NCBI RefSeq assembly: GCF_036924525.1
Contig: NZ_JAZHRU010000001.1
Span: 372,001 to 436,000, forward strand
From: Bradyrhizobium sp. AZCC 1719
GTDB lineage: Bacteria; Pseudomonadota; Alphaproteobacteria; Rhizobiales; Xanthobacteraceae
Direction: 5' to 3'
Length of the DNA stretch: 64,000 nt
Of this stretch, positions 10,153 to 18,567 are shown piece by piece. The notes under the pieces are model-generated. The model had not been told where the DNA came from and ran no database searches. It was given only the letters and a program-made list of their open reading frames with translations. Numbering within the stretch: the first letter of the stretch is position 1; each line of letters starts with the position of its first letter. The position numbers were made by a program, and so were the translations under genes.

Positions 10153-11268
10153 ATGACCATTTTTACGCCGCATCAGGATTCCGCGCTGAAGGCCGTTGCC
10201 GACTGGCTGAAGGCCAGGCCGGGCCGCAACGGCACGCCGCCGGTGTTTCGCCTGTTCGGCTATGCCGGCACCGGCAAGACCACGTTGGCGCGGCACATCG
10301 CCGAGGGTGTCGATGGCGAGGTGAAATATGCCGCGTTCACCGGCAAGGCGGCGCTTGTGATGCGCAACAAGGGTTGCGACAACGCCTCCACCATCCATTC
10401 GCTGATCTATCGCGCCAAGGAATCCGGCGTCGAGCAGCCGAGCTTTGAGTTGTGGGACGACGCACCGGCTTCGAAGGCGAAGCTGATCGTAATCGACGAA
10501 TGTTCGATGGTCGACGCCGAACTCGGCCGCGACCTGATGTCATTCGACTGTCCACTGCTCGTGCTCGGCGACCCCGCGCAGTTGCCGCCGATCCAGGGCG
10601 GCGGCTTCTTCACCAATTGCGAGCCCGACGCGATGCTGACGGAGGTGCACCGGCAGGCGCAGGACGACCCGATCGTGCGGATGTCGATGGACATTCGCGA
10701 GGGCCGCGAGCTCGAAATCGGCCGCCACGGCGAGAGCGAAGTGGTGCCGCGCAGCGAGCTCGATCCCGACCGCGTCATGAGCGCCGACCAGGTGCTGGTC
10801 GGCCGCAACAACACCCGCCGCGCTTACAACATGCGGATACGGCAGAAGCAGAGCATCGAGGATCCCCTGCCGGTCGCGGGCGACAAGCTGGTGTGCCTGC
10901 GCAACAACCGCAAGAAGGGCCTGTTCAACGGCGGACTGTGGCGCGTGAAGTCGCGTACACAGCCGCGATCGAAATCGCAGATATTGAGCATGCGGCTGTC
11001 ACCCGACGAAGAGTTCGGCCACAAGGTCACCAAGGTCTCGGTGCGACACGACTGCTTCCAGGGCGGCATCGAGGCGATCCCGTGGGAGCAGCGCAAGCCC
11101 TATGACGAGTTCGACTATGGCTACGTGCTCACCGTGCACAAGTCGCAGGGCTCGCAATGGGACGACGTCGTGCTGTTCGACGAGAGTTTTGCATTTCAGG
11201 ACAGTCGGGCGAGATGGCTCTACACCGGCATCACGCGCGCGGCGAAAAGGCTGAGTGTGGTGGTGTGA
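10153..11268 (+). CDS. RecD-like ATP-dependent DNA helicase, single-core small form
   Basis: A 371-residue superfamily-1 helicase. Walker A is GYAGTGKTT at about residue 40, Walker B is VIDECSMVD, motif III is LGDPAQLPPI. The C-terminus holds the UvrD_C_2-type motifs VHKSQGSQWDDV and YTGITRAAKR. It lacks the long N-terminal part of true RecD and no recB or recC is nearby, so it is a stand-alone helicase of the AAA_30/UvrD_C_2 type. The open frame extends far upstream, but the N-terminal motif spacing and the ATG at 10153 mark the real start. Confidence 0.87.
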   Translation: MTIFTPHQDSALKAVADWLKARPGRNGTPPVFRLFGYAGTGKTTLARHIAEGVDGEVKYAAFTGKAALVMRNKGCDNASTIHSLIYRAKESGVEQPSFELWDDAPASKAKLIVIDECSMVDAELGRDLMSFDCPLLVLGDPAQLPPIQGGGFFTNCEPDAMLTEVHRQAQDDPIVRMSMDIREGRELEIGRHGESEVVPRSELDPDRVMSADQVLVGRNNTRRAYNMRIRQKQSIEDPLPVAGDKLVCLRNNRKKGLFNGGLWRVKSRTQPRSKSQILSMRLSPDEEFGHKVTKVSVRHDCFQGGIEAIPWEQRKPYDEFDYGYVLTVHKSQGSQWDDVVLFDESFAFQDSRARWLYTGITRAAKRLSVVV

Positions 11269-11278
11269 CGGTTTCTTC

Positions 11279-11364
11279 CGTCATTGCGAGCGAAGCGAAG
11301 CAATCCAGAATCTCACCGCGGAGTCAGTCTGGATTGCTTCGTCGCTTCGCTCCTCGCAATGACG
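11279..11364. repeat. Palindromic intergenic repeat, family A copy 1
   Basis: Terminal arms CGTCATTGCGAG (11279-11290) and CTCGCAATGACG (11353-11364) are perfect inverted repeats. The inner arms are built on GAAGCAATCCAGA and TCTGGATTGCTTC. Near-identical elements lie at 38629-38713 and 45614-45696. This copy sits 10 bp after the helicase stop and 8 bp before the convergent caspase gene end, so it can fold into the 3' end of either transcript. Confidence 0.85.
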
Positions 11365-11372
11365 GCAGCGAC

Positions 11373-13109
11373 CTATTTCCCCGCCACGAAGTAGAAATCC
11401 TCGCGTCCCGGCAATGAGCCGTAGGTGAACGGCTGCTGCGTGCGGTTGGTCGCCTTCCAAACGTCGTCGCGGACAATGTCGAACAGCTTGCGCACCTCGA
11501 TCTTCGGCTCTTTGATGACGCGCGCGAGCACCGTGGCGAACGGGCTGTTGAGGGAATCGCCGTCAAGCGCGGTCTCGCCGTGCTTGGCAGCGTAGACCAC
11601 CATGAAGCCGGCTTCCGGCTCGATGTTGGAGAAGCCGCGGTTGACCAGCTTCAGGGCGATCGTTCGCTGCATGGTCTTTTCGAAGGGATTGTCACGGCAA
11701 GCATCGAGCATCACCAGCCGCAGCTTTCGCGCGCCGGCGACCGCGGCAATCACCTGCTCGAGCGCGACCGCCTGTGTCTCCGCATCACTATCGGCCTTCA
11801 GCCTGGCGTCGACCGGGATCAGATAATTCACGCCGCCGATCTCCATGCCGTGACCGGCATAATAGACGACGGCCCAATCCGCCTTTTCGGCCTCCAGGCC
11901 GAACTGGTGCAGGGCGGCGAAGAATCTGTCGCGGGTGAGATCGGACGCCAGCGTCACCGTGGCAAAGCCGAGTTCGCGAAAGGTCGATGCGATCAGTTTG
12001 GCGTCGCGCGGCGGATTATCCAGCGGGGCGACATTCTTGTAGGCGCCGTTGCCGACGATCAACGCGACCTTGCGCGGTCCCGCCGGTTGTGGCGCCGACG
12101 GCGAAGCCTTGCCCGCAGGCGACGGCGCGGCGATACCCAACAAAGCTTCCAGCCGCTCCTTGGCGATACCGCGCGCAAGTGTAGTATCGATATCCTCGCG
12201 TCTTGCCGCGACGGCGTTGGCCGCCGAGCGATAGTCGGCGCGTGCGGCGGCAAGGTTGCGGCGTTTCTCGAAAAGCTGCCCGCGGCCGACATAGGCGCGG
12301 ACGTAGTTCGGATTGATCTTGAGCACCTGGTTGTAATCGCTGAGGGCGGCGTCGAGATTGCCCTTGCCGAGATAGGCATTGCCGCGGCTGGTCAGCGCGT
12401 AAACGTTGTTCGGCGACTTGGCCAGCGCCGCATTGCAGTCAGCGAGCGCGTCATCGAACCTGCCCATGCTGGCGTAGGTAACGCACCGGTAGCCCGGAAC
12501 GTGCGGACCGTCGGGATTGACCTTTTGCGCCTCGGCATAGTCGGCGAGCGAGGCCTCGTACAGCTTCATCAATCCTTGCACGCGGCCCCGGTTGTAGTGG
12601 TGCAGATAGCGGCTCTGGTCATTGAAGATATGTTTGACCGCCAGGTTGAACTCATCGAGCGCCCGCTGCAACTCTCCCCGGCGCATGAAGATGACGCCGC
12701 GGTTGTTGTAGGCACTGCCGAAGCTCGGGCGCAACTGCAGGCACAGATCGTAGTCGGCGAGCGCGCGCTCGTCGTCGCCCTTGTGGCTGTGGGCAATGCC
12801 GCGCGCGTTGATGACGTTGATATTCTGCGGCGCGATCTCGTGGGAGGCGGTGAACGCCGCGATCGCGCCATCGTAATCGCGCTTCTTCACCAGGGCATCG
12901 CCGCGATACCAGAAGGCGGCTGCCCTGGAGGTCCCCGTGATCTTCTCGTCGGCAATCACGCTTTCGCAGGCTGCGAGCCGGGCTGCCGGTTCCGCTGCGT
13001 TATTTCGGCAGGTCTCGACATCGCCCGCGGCCCGCGCGGGGCCGGCGGCGACAAGCAAGACGAGACCCAGCAACAAGTGCCGCAACATCAGCGGAACGCT
13101 CCGGCGCAT
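11373..13109 (-). CDS. Secreted TPR-repeat protein with C-terminal caspase (peptidase C14) domain
   Basis: A 578-residue protein. A signal peptide (LLLGLVLLVAAGPARA) is followed by tetratricopeptide repeats over roughly residues 60-310 and a caspase-like domain from about 347 to 575. The catalytic dyad is visible as His420 in VVYYAGHGMEIGG and Cys471 in VMLDACRDNPF. Metacaspase-like proteins of this shape are common in rhizobia; their targets are unknown. The TPR array suggests the protease is recruited to a partner in the periplasm. Either Met1 or Met8 could be the start. It stands alone, convergent with the helicase gene. Confidence 0.87.
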   Translation of the reverse strand: MRRSVPLMLRHLLLGLVLLVAAGPARAAGDVETCRNNAAEPAARLAACESVIADEKITGTSRAAAFWYRGDALVKKRDYDGAIAAFTASHEIAPQNINVINARGIAHSHKGDDERALADYDLCLQLRPSFGSAYNNRGVIFMRRGELQRALDEFNLAVKHIFNDQSRYLHHYNRGRVQGLMKLYEASLADYAEAQKVNPDGPHVPGYRCVTYASMGRFDDALADCNAALAKSPNNVYALTSRGNAYLGKGNLDAALSDYNQVLKINPNYVRAYVGRGQLFEKRRNLAAARADYRSAANAVAARREDIDTTLARGIAKERLEALLGIAAPSPAGKASPSAPQPAGPRKVALIVGNGAYKNVAPLDNPPRDAKLIASTFRELGFATVTLASDLTRDRFFAALHQFGLEAEKADWAVVYYAGHGMEIGGVNYLIPVDARLKADSDAETQAVALEQVIAAVAGARKLRLVMLDACRDNPFEKTMQRTIALKLVNRGFSNIEPEAGFMVVYAAKHGETALDGDSLNSPFATVLARVIKEPKIEVRKLFDIVRDDVWKATNRTQQPFTYGSLPGREDFYFVAGK

Positions 13110-13346
13110 GGATTTTGGTCACGGCGCGACCACCGATTCATTGTGGAAAGGCAGGCCCGCACTGGTCAAGTGATCGAGATCACCCCTCCAAATACTTGCG
13201 TAGATGGCCCTATTCACGAACTCGTGTGGCGCACGCCGTAACAATCCGCAGCCAGCGCCGTATCATGGGCATCGGCGAGAATTGAGCCGATTGCAGAACG
13301 CCGGTCCCGCTCTAGACTGCCCCAACCAACGCCGAAAGAGGAAACC

Positions 13347-14066
13347 ATGTCCCCTCGCCATTTCAGCCGCCTGTCGTTCGCCGCTGCCACCATCGGCACG
13401 CTGGCCATCGCTGCCTTCGCCGCCTCGCCTTCGCGCGCCTCGGAAGAGGCCGTCGTGATTCCGGCCCCGGCCGTCGACGTTCAGGCTGCCGACGGCATCC
13501 AGACCGCCGTGATCGCCGGCGGCTGCTTCTGGGGCGTGCAGGGCGTGTACCAGCACACCGCCGGCGTGCTCAACGCGGTGAGCGGCTATTCCGGCGGCAG
13601 CAAGATGACCGCGAACTACACCATGATCGGCACCGGCACGACGGGACACGCCGAGGCGGTTGAGATCAAGTACGATCCGAAGAAGATCAGCTACGGCAAG
13701 ATCCTGCAGATCTTCTTCTCCGTCGTACACGACCCAACGCAATTGAACCGCCAGGGCCCGGACATCGGCACGCAATATCGCTCGGCGATCTTCACCACCA
13801 ATGACGATCAGAAGAAGGTGGCGGAAGCCTATATCGCCCAGCTCAACGCCGCCAAGGTCTACAAGAAGCCGATCGCGACCAAGGTCGGCCCGCTGCAGGC
13901 GTTCTACCCGGCGGAAGACTATCACCAGGACTACCTGACGCTGCACCCGAACCAGCCCTATATTGTCTTCAACGACATCCCGAAGATCGAGAACCTGAAG
14001 AAGATCTTTGCGGAGAGCTATGTCGAGCAGCCGACGCTGGTGCGCAACGCGAAGGCTACCAATTGA
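13347..14066 (+). CDS. msrA: Peptide methionine sulfoxide reductase MsrA, exported form
   Basis: A 239-residue MsrA with an N-terminal signal peptide (hydrophobic run ending SPSRASEE). The active-site motif GGCFWGVQ places the catalytic cysteine at residue 60, and the family segments GYSGG, GHAEAVEIKYDP, GTQYRSAIF and AEDYHQDYL follow. It repairs the S-epimer of methionine sulfoxide. The signal peptide suggests it works in the periplasm, while its partner MsrB next door has none. AGGAAACC precedes the ATG. msrB starts 9 bp later, so they form an operon. Confidence 0.93.
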   Translation: MSPRHFSRLSFAAATIGTLAIAAFAASPSRASEEAVVIPAPAVDVQAADGIQTAVIAGGCFWGVQGVYQHTAGVLNAVSGYSGGSKMTANYTMIGTGTTGHAEAVEIKYDPKKISYGKILQIFFSVVHDPTQLNRQGPDIGTQYRSAIFTTNDDQKKVAEAYIAQLNAAKVYKKPIATKVGPLQAFYPAEDYHQDYLTLHPNQPYIVFNDIPKIENLKKIFAESYVEQPTLVRNAKATN

Positions 14067-14075
14067 GGAGGGCAA

Positions 14076-14486
14076 ATGTCCGATACCAAGACATCCGGCA
14101 AGGTCGTCAAGAGCGAGGCCGAATGGCGCAAGGAATTGACGCCGATGCAGTACGCCGTGCTGCGCGAGAAGGCAACCGAGCGGCCGTTCTCGGGCGAGTA
14201 TGAGCACGAGCACCGCAACGGCACCTATACCTGCGCCGGCTGCGGCCAGATGCTGTTCGAATCCGATGCCAAGTTCGATTCCGGATGCGGCTGGCCGAGC
14301 TTTACGCGGCCTGCGGTGGACAGCCATATCGATGAGGAGCGCGATTTCAGCCACGGCATGATCCGCACCGAAGTGTTGTGCTCGAAATGCAACGGCCATC
14401 TCGGCCACGTCTTCAACGACGGCCCCGGCCCGACCGGCCTGCGTTACTGCATCAACTCGGCGGCGCTTAAGCTGCAGCCGAAATAA
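14076..14486 (+). CDS. msrB: Peptide methionine (R)-S-oxide reductase MsrB
   Basis: A 136-residue MsrB domain protein. Two CxxC pairs for zinc (Cys53/Cys56 in YTCAGC and Cys102/Cys105 in LCSKC), the [10 protein letters not shown] segment and the catalytic Cys125 in [11 protein letters not shown] are all present. It reduces the R-epimer of methionine sulfoxide, complementing MsrA. No signal peptide is visible, so it is probably cytoplasmic. GAGGAGGGC lies before the ATG. Confidence 0.95.
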   Translation: MSDTKTSGKVVKSEAEWRKELTPMQYAVLREKATERPFSGEYEHEHRNGTYTCAGCGQMLFESDAKFDSGCGWPSFTRPAVDSHIDEERDFSHGMIRTEVLCSKCNGHLGHVFNDGPGPTGLRYCINSAALKLQPK

Positions 14487-14533
14487 GCTCCGATCCATTC
14501 CGATCGACCAGACGAAGAAGTGACGACGTAGTC

Positions 14534-14635
14534 GTCATTCCGGGATGGTCCGAAGGACCAGACCTCAGATGCGCAATTGCGCATCGGGGAATCTCGAGAT
14601 TCCGGGTTCGCATCTTCGATGCGCCCCGGAATGAC
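14534..14635. repeat. Palindromic intergenic repeat, family C
   Basis: Outer arms GTCATTCCGGG and CCCGGAATGAC enclose smaller nested palindromes (GGTCCGAAGGACC, GATGCGCAATTGCGCATC, GAATCTCGAGATTC, GCATCTTCGATGC). The string of stems suggests a multi-hairpin RNA when transcribed. It lies 47 bp after msrB and could protect that transcript end. Only one copy is seen here. Confidence 0.75.
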
Positions 14636-14750
14636 AGGTGTCCCCTCTCCACTTCGGCGGATCGACCAAGGACGTGCGGCCCGGGATATGCTTTGATCCA
14701 GGCCGCGGGCGCCGTTTTCCGCGTGCCCGCGGGCCTCGGGGGAGCGTGCG

Positions 14751-14915
14751 ATGTCGCTTGGAACGATACTCATCATTATTCTGATTATTTTCCTGCTGGG
14801 CGGCTTTTCCGGCCGTTTCGGCGGCTACGGCTATGGTAGGGGCCATTCCGCGATGGGGCTCGGTGGCGTGATTTTAATCGTGCTCCTGATCCTGCTCCTG
14901 CTCGGCAAGCTGTAA
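14751..14915 (+). CDS. DUF3309-type small membrane protein (54 aa)
   Basis: A 54-residue protein with two hydrophobic spans (GTILIIILIIFLLGG and GLGGVILIVLLILLLLG) joined by a Gly/Tyr-rich loop (GRFGGYGYGRGHS). Length, the MSLGTIL start and the two-span layout fit the DUF3309 family, which is common in rhizobia and of unknown role. GGGGGAG precedes the ATG at a good distance. Confidence 0.8.
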   Translation: MSLGTILIIILIIFLLGGFSGRFGGYGYGRGHSAMGLGGVILIVLLILLLLGKL

Positions 14916-15140
14916 GCCAGGGAACCCATTGAAATAACTTGATTTAATTTATGGATCCCGCAGCCATGCGTGGATTCATCATCACCCCCGATGTCGGGCT
15001 TCAGGGGTCGCATTTTCGTCAAAGAAGCTTATATTGGGCTCTGAAATGACGTGCACGGCGTGGCCCGCCATTGTGGCCCACCGTCATCCAATCCCCATTG
15101 CTCATACGAAAAGAGCCGAAAAAGATTGAGGTCACCGTCC

Positions 15141-15422
15141 ATGCGTCCATTCAGCTACAACACCGCCGCCGAACTGTTTCCCGCCGCGATCCGCAAGAAA
15201 AAGCGGGCCGGGTTTGCCTATCGGCGTTTTGGCACCGCGGCGGAAGCTGTTCGCTTCGCGATCGAGGAGCTGCCTGCGGACTCGCTGAATGGCGCCTATC
15301 TCCAGGTCGAGGAAGCGCGCTTTGACCAGAGCGGCATCCGCTCGCTCTATGAAAGCGAGGCGTTCCCGCTGCCGCGTCGTCCGCGCCCGGCCGCCACCGA
15401 CGACAAGGCCGACGCCGCCTAA
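15141..15422 (+). CDS. Conserved hypothetical protein (93 aa)
   Basis: A 93-residue soluble protein beginning MRPFSYNTAAELFPAAIRKK. A basic N-terminal third is followed by a helical segment (AAEAVRFAIEELPADSLNGAYLQVEE) and a Pro/Arg-rich tail. No domain is recognised. The ATG at 15141 follows a region with no competing genes, and a strong intrinsic terminator comes 20 bp after the stop, which supports a real single-gene unit. Confidence 0.65.
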   Translation: MRPFSYNTAAELFPAAIRKKKRAGFAYRRFGTAAEAVRFAIEELPADSLNGAYLQVEEARFDQSGIRSLYESEAFPLPRRPRPAATDDKADAA

Positions 15423-15443
15423 AGCTTTACTTTTTCAAGCAGC

Positions 15444-15480
15444 GCGTCCCCGGAAATCATTTCGGGGGCGTTTTTCTTTA
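15444..15480 (+). terminator. Rho-independent terminator
   Basis: A stem pairing GTCCCCGGAAA with TTTCGGGGGC around a short loop is followed by TTTTTCTTT. It ends the 93-aa protein gene and its T-run reaches the stop codon of the convergent DUF4112 gene. Confidence 0.8.
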
Positions 15481-16014
15481 GCGCGGCTGCTTATCGAGCC
15501 AGCGCTTGAGCATGCGCACATTGCGGACGTTGGCGCGGAACATGACGTCGAAGGCGTCGCCCGCGACCGGCACCAGGCCAACCGCGCCGTCAACCGCAAC
15601 ATTGGCAAGCATCCGCGCCGTGATGTGCCAGGGGGCGCCAAGCGCACGCGCCTCGCGCACCACCCACAGCGAAATCGCCGTCGTGATGATGTCGCCGACC
15701 ACCGGGATCAGGCCGATCAGCCCGTCGATGCCGTAGCGGAAATTGGTGCCGGGCACGATGAAGGCGACATCCAGCAATTTGGCGATGGCATCGAGCCGCG
15801 CGATCCGCTGCTCACGCGTCAACTCGCCGAACGGATTGGCGGCGGAATGACCGAAATCGAACCGCATTCCCTCGAACCGCGTATGCAGGTTCGGCTCGGG
15901 GAGTTCGCGCCCCTCCTGGTCGATGACCGGCCCACGTCCGGGCGCGCGCGTCCGGGATGATGGTCCGGAACGCGAACGGGGCGGCGTAAAGATATCGTCG
16001 TCTGGCATGGCCAT
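15478..16014 (-). CDS. DUF4112 domain membrane protein
   Basis: About 178 residues. A Pro/Arg-rich N-terminus is followed from about residue 65 by the DUF4112 signature: ARLDAIAKLLDVAFIVPGTNFRYGIDGLIGLIPVVGDI and later NVAVDGAVGLVPVAGDAFDVMFRANVRN. Two hydrophobic hairpin-like stretches with PVVGD and PVAGD turns suggest a membrane-associated protein. Role unknown. The start is uncertain between the ATGs at 16014 and 16008; further upstream the frame runs into repeat DNA. Confidence 0.8.
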   Translation of the reverse strand: MAMPDDDIFTPPRSRSGPSSRTRAPGRGPVIDQEGRELPEPNLHTRFEGMRFDFGHSAANPFGELTREQRIARLDAIAKLLDVAFIVPGTNFRYGIDGLIGLIPVVGDIITTAISLWVVREARALGAPWHITARMLANVAVDGAVGLVPVAGDAFDVMFRANVRNVRMLKRWLDKQPR

Positions 16015-16089
16015 CAGATGGTAACGCGAATGCGAGGCGCAAGTTGCGTCATGCGGTCGCTGCTTGGTCGGATCCGAAAGATCAACGCT

Positions 16090-16293
16090 GTCATCCCCGC
16101 CAACGGGTCGCGCGAATGCGCGCCCGATGACAGGCTCCGGCGGAGGATCCAGTACGCCGCGGCTTATCGGTTCTATCATTGACGTCTCTGGAATACTGAG
16201 TCGCCCGGTCCCGGCTACGCCAAGGCTTCGCCGAGGCTTTCTCTCTTGGCTCGCCGTAGCTTTAGCGGAGGCGGCAAGCCGGGCGATGACGAC
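16090..16293. repeat. Composite palindromic repeat, family E (long copy)
   Basis: This shares its order of blocks (GATCCAGTACGCCGCGGC, GCCCGG arms, GGGCGATGAC end) with the element at 57826-57932 and a fragment at 38746-38785. It carries an extra internal segment with GGCTACGCCAAGGCTTCGCC-type short palindromes. It occupies most of the gene-poor stretch 16015-16585, in which no protein gene is convincing. Confidence 0.65.
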
Positions 16294-16585
16294 CAAGTGT
16301 GAGGAGCCGATCTCGCGACGTGTCGCAGGCCGCTGCACGAAATTGCACTTGTGCGCGCGCATGCGCGCCTTGGCTCGTGCCGGGCTTTTCCTGACATCCC
16401 CGAACGAAGCATGATTCTAATATGCGGTTGCGCGCGAAGCAGGTGGGACGCGCGCAGCGGGCCGACCCGCCATTGAGACGCCTTCGGACAAATCAACGGC
16501 ACGAAGTCAAGACAGATGAAGCGATTCGTCCATCTCGCGACTGGTCTTTCTCGCACCGGGAAGTGCAGCGATCGTAGCCTACGCG

Positions 16586-16711
16586 ATGGCGCACCTCGCG
16601 CATCATAGCCTGGGCTTTGCCCGATCCGTACTTCGAGAGCAGGCGCTGATCTGCGCGGCTGTTCTCCTTGGCCTCGTCACGATCGAACTCCTCGCAAGCA
16701 GAGAGAAATAG
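16586..16711 (+). CDS. Possible small membrane peptide (41 aa)
   Basis: A 41-residue frame starting MAHLAHHSLGFARSV and ending in a hydrophobic helix (ALICAAVLLGLVTIELLASREK). It stops 14 bp before the next small membrane protein gene, which suggests a small two-gene unit. The frame is open further upstream with more hydrophobic residues but no start codon. Weak support; it could also be the remnant of a longer gene. Confidence 0.3.
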   Translation: MAHLAHHSLGFARSVLREQALICAAVLLGLVTIELLASREK

Positions 16712-16725
16712 CAAGGTAGCCGACG

Positions 16726-16926
16726 ATGAGGATCATAGACCTGGCTGTTGCCGTCATCTTCTTTATCGCAAGTGCCGGCGTGACCGCACTCCTGATGGCC
16801 GTGTTCATTCACTACGGATTGGGAGTCCCTCCGGCGGCATTGAGGATGAACGCCCTCATCTCGGCCGGCGCCCTCAGCGTCGTGCTCCTGGTAGCGATGG
16901 CGGGGGCGCACGAGAGCGAAGACTAG
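16726..16926 (+). CDS. Small two-span membrane protein (66 aa)
   Basis: A 66-residue protein with two hydrophobic helices (DLAVAVIFFIASAGVTALLMAVFI and ALISAGALSVVLLVAMAG) separated by HYGLGVPPAALRMN, ending in an acidic tail HESED. No family recognised. AAGG lies about 11 bases before the ATG. The clean alternation of hydrophobic spans and charged ends argues for a genuine inner-membrane protein. Confidence 0.55.
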   Translation: MRIIDLAVAVIFFIASAGVTALLMAVFIHYGLGVPPAALRMNALISAGALSVVLLVAMAGAHESED

Positions 16927-16972
16927 TTCGCGGACAATCACGATCCGGGTGCTACGGGGAACGGGGGCTGGA

Positions 16973-17179
16973 ATGTTCGGTGGCAGGACAATCGATAAGC
17001 GACCTTTGGCGTATTGCGTTCCTTGCTCGGAAAGGACACCGCACCGATACGAACGATGGGGCGTTAACCGACGTCTCACATCGAAAGCCATCTGCCTGGC
17101 CTGCAACAATGATTCGCGCGGCGACCCGGGTCACAACAGCGTCACCGAAATCGCATCCGCAAAAGCAGGCACAGTGTAA
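16973..17179 (+). CDS. Putative small zinc-ribbon-like protein (68 aa)
   Basis: A 68-residue frame beginning MFGGRTIDKRPLAYCVPC. Two CxxC pairs (CVPC and CLAC) lie about 29 residues apart with a basic linker (RTPHRYERWGVNRR), the spacing expected for a small zinc ribbon. GGGGG precedes the ATG. The C-terminal third looks unstructured. The cysteine pairing is seen directly; metal binding is inferred and no known family is claimed. Confidence 0.4.
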   Translation: MFGGRTIDKRPLAYCVPCSERTPHRYERWGVNRRLTSKAICLACNNDSRGDPGHNSVTEIASAKAGTV

Positions 17180-17287
17180 GCATCATTGCCGTTGACAGGT
17201 TTTTCCTGACGCGCCGGCGCAAGATTGCATTCTAGGATGGCGATCATTTGTGGAGTCGCATGCGCAATGGGACAGGGAGCAAGAAGG

Positions 17288-17521
17288 GTGGGTCGAACCA
17301 AACGCAAATTGATCAAGCTGTCTCGGGCCGAGCTGCTGCATGAGCGCGCTGTCTTTTTCAAGCGTCTGGCGATTGGCGCGGCCGATCCAGGATTTGCCGA
17401 AAAACTTCAGATATTGGTCGACGAATACGAGGCCGAGGCCGCGCAGGCAGCTTTACAAGCCAGCCCGCAGCCTGGATTCGGCGAGGCCCTCAACGCCCAG
17501 CCGCAGCATCAGACAGGTTGA
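17288..17521 (+). CDS. Hypothetical helical protein (77 aa)
   Basis: A basic N-terminus (GRTKRKLIKLSRAELLHERAVFFKRL) is followed by an acidic helix (FAEKLQILVDEYEAEAAQAAL). It looks soluble and alpha-helical; no known domain. I prefer the GTG at 17288 because GGGAG lies eight bases before it; ATGs at 17267 and 17237 are alternatives with poorer sites. Confidence 0.5.
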   Translation: MGRTKRKLIKLSRAELLHERAVFFKRLAIGAADPGFAEKLQILVDEYEAEAAQAALQASPQPGFGEALNAQPQHQTG

Positions 17522-17540
17522 CGGATTCCAGTGCGGACCA

Positions 17541-17810
17541 ATGAAGGTGCGAAGGATTTCCTGCAAGATGGCAGGCTGGGGCGCGTTCCTGACGGCTTTG
17601 TTCATCGTCCAGCCGTGCATAGCCCAGAAGCTCCATTCTTACGAACCGCTGATGATGGATCCATACTCCACCATCTACGTCGATGACGGCTCCTGTTCGG
17701 CTGGCAAGGTCTTGAAGGTGCAGGGCGCAGCGAAGAATCATCGCCGGAAAAAGAGCTGCGTGCCACTGAGTGATCTGCAGCCCGGCGCGCGCACAGGGGC
17801 GGCAAAGTAG
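17541..17810 (+). CDS. Small secreted protein, DUF6719-like
   Basis: An 89-residue protein with a signal peptide (MAGWGAFLTALFIVQPCIAQ) followed by a compact domain with two cysteines (IYVDDGSCSAGKVLKVQGA and KKSCVPL). The VDDGSC-GKVLKV pattern resembles rhizobial periplasmic proteins grouped as DUF6719; I give that name from memory and with reserve. The two cysteines could form a disulfide in the periplasm. It begins 19 bp after the previous gene. Confidence 0.6.
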   Translation: MKVRRISCKMAGWGAFLTALFIVQPCIAQKLHSYEPLMMDPYSTIYVDDGSCSAGKVLKVQGAAKNHRRKKSCVPLSDLQPGARTGAAK

Positions 17811-17913
17811 CCGATGATGTCATGTCCGAGATAAGTGCCGCATGCGGGATCGTTCAGGCAGCTTGATCCCGACGCTTTAGTTGCACGAGGCAGGAATTGG
17901 CATTCCCAAGCGC

Positions 17914-18567
17914 TCAGTTCGGAGCAGCGAGCCAGCCCCGCCTGATGCCGTAGCGGACGATATCCGCGCGGCTATGCAGGCCCTTCTTTTCGGATGCTCG
18001 CGCCTTGTAGGTCTCGACGCTTTTGACGCTCACCTCCAGCTCGCCGGCGATTTGCTTGTTGCTGAACCCTTGAGCGACCAGCTTGAGCACATCCTCTTCG
18101 CGCCGGCTGAGTTCGCCGCCATCGCCGTTATCGGCGGACGTCAGTTCGGGAGCGCTCGTTGACGCCTTGTCGGCGATAGCGGGATCGAGGTAGATGACGC
18201 CCTCGTTGACGGCCCTGATCGCGCGAAGCAGTTCGTCTCCGGCGGATCGCTTCAAGAGATATCCCCGTGCGCCAGCCTCGAGAGCCGGATGAATATAGGC
18301 GCGGTCTTCATGCACGGTCAGCGCAATGATCTTTACCGCCGGGCATCGCTTGCTCAGCCTGCGCGCGAGTTCCAGGCCGCTGATGTCAGGCAGCGAAAGG
18401 TCGATCACCGCAATGTCGGGGGAGCATTCGCAAATCGCCTTCAGCCCCGTTGTCCCCGTATTCGCCTCGCCGACGAGTTCGACCTCGGGCACGCCCTGAA
18501 GCAGCGCGCGTATGCCGGCGAGCACGACCGGATGGTCATCCACGAGCGCAATCCGAATGGGCGTCAT
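17914..18567 (-). CDS. NarL/FixJ-family response regulator
   Basis: A 217-residue two-domain regulator. The receiver domain has DD at 10-11, the phosphorylation site Asp56 (IAVIDLSLPD) and the conserved Lys in YLLKRSAGD. The LuxR-type helix-turn-helix begins near residue 150 (LSRREEDVLKLVAQGFSNKQIAGEL). It overlaps the upstream sensor kinase gene by four bases, so the two are translated together and almost certainly form a cognate pair. Its targets are not visible; no nearby gene has an obvious link. Confidence 0.93.
   Translation of the reverse strand: MTPIRIALVDDHPVVLAGIRALLQGVPEVELVGEANTGTTGLKAICECSPDIAVIDLSLPDISGLELARRLSKRCPAVKIIALTVHEDRAYIHPALEAGARGYLLKRSAGDELLRAIRAVNEGVIYLDPAIADKASTSAPELTSADNGDGGELSRREEDVLKLVAQGFSNKQIAGELEVSVKSVETYKARASEKKGLHSRADIVRYGIRRGWLAAPN

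Noticed and set aside
11580..13241. A 553-codon plus-strand frame opposite the TPR-caspase gene
   Set aside because: Antisense to a protein with an intact catalytic dyad and TPR repeats; no supporting motifs.
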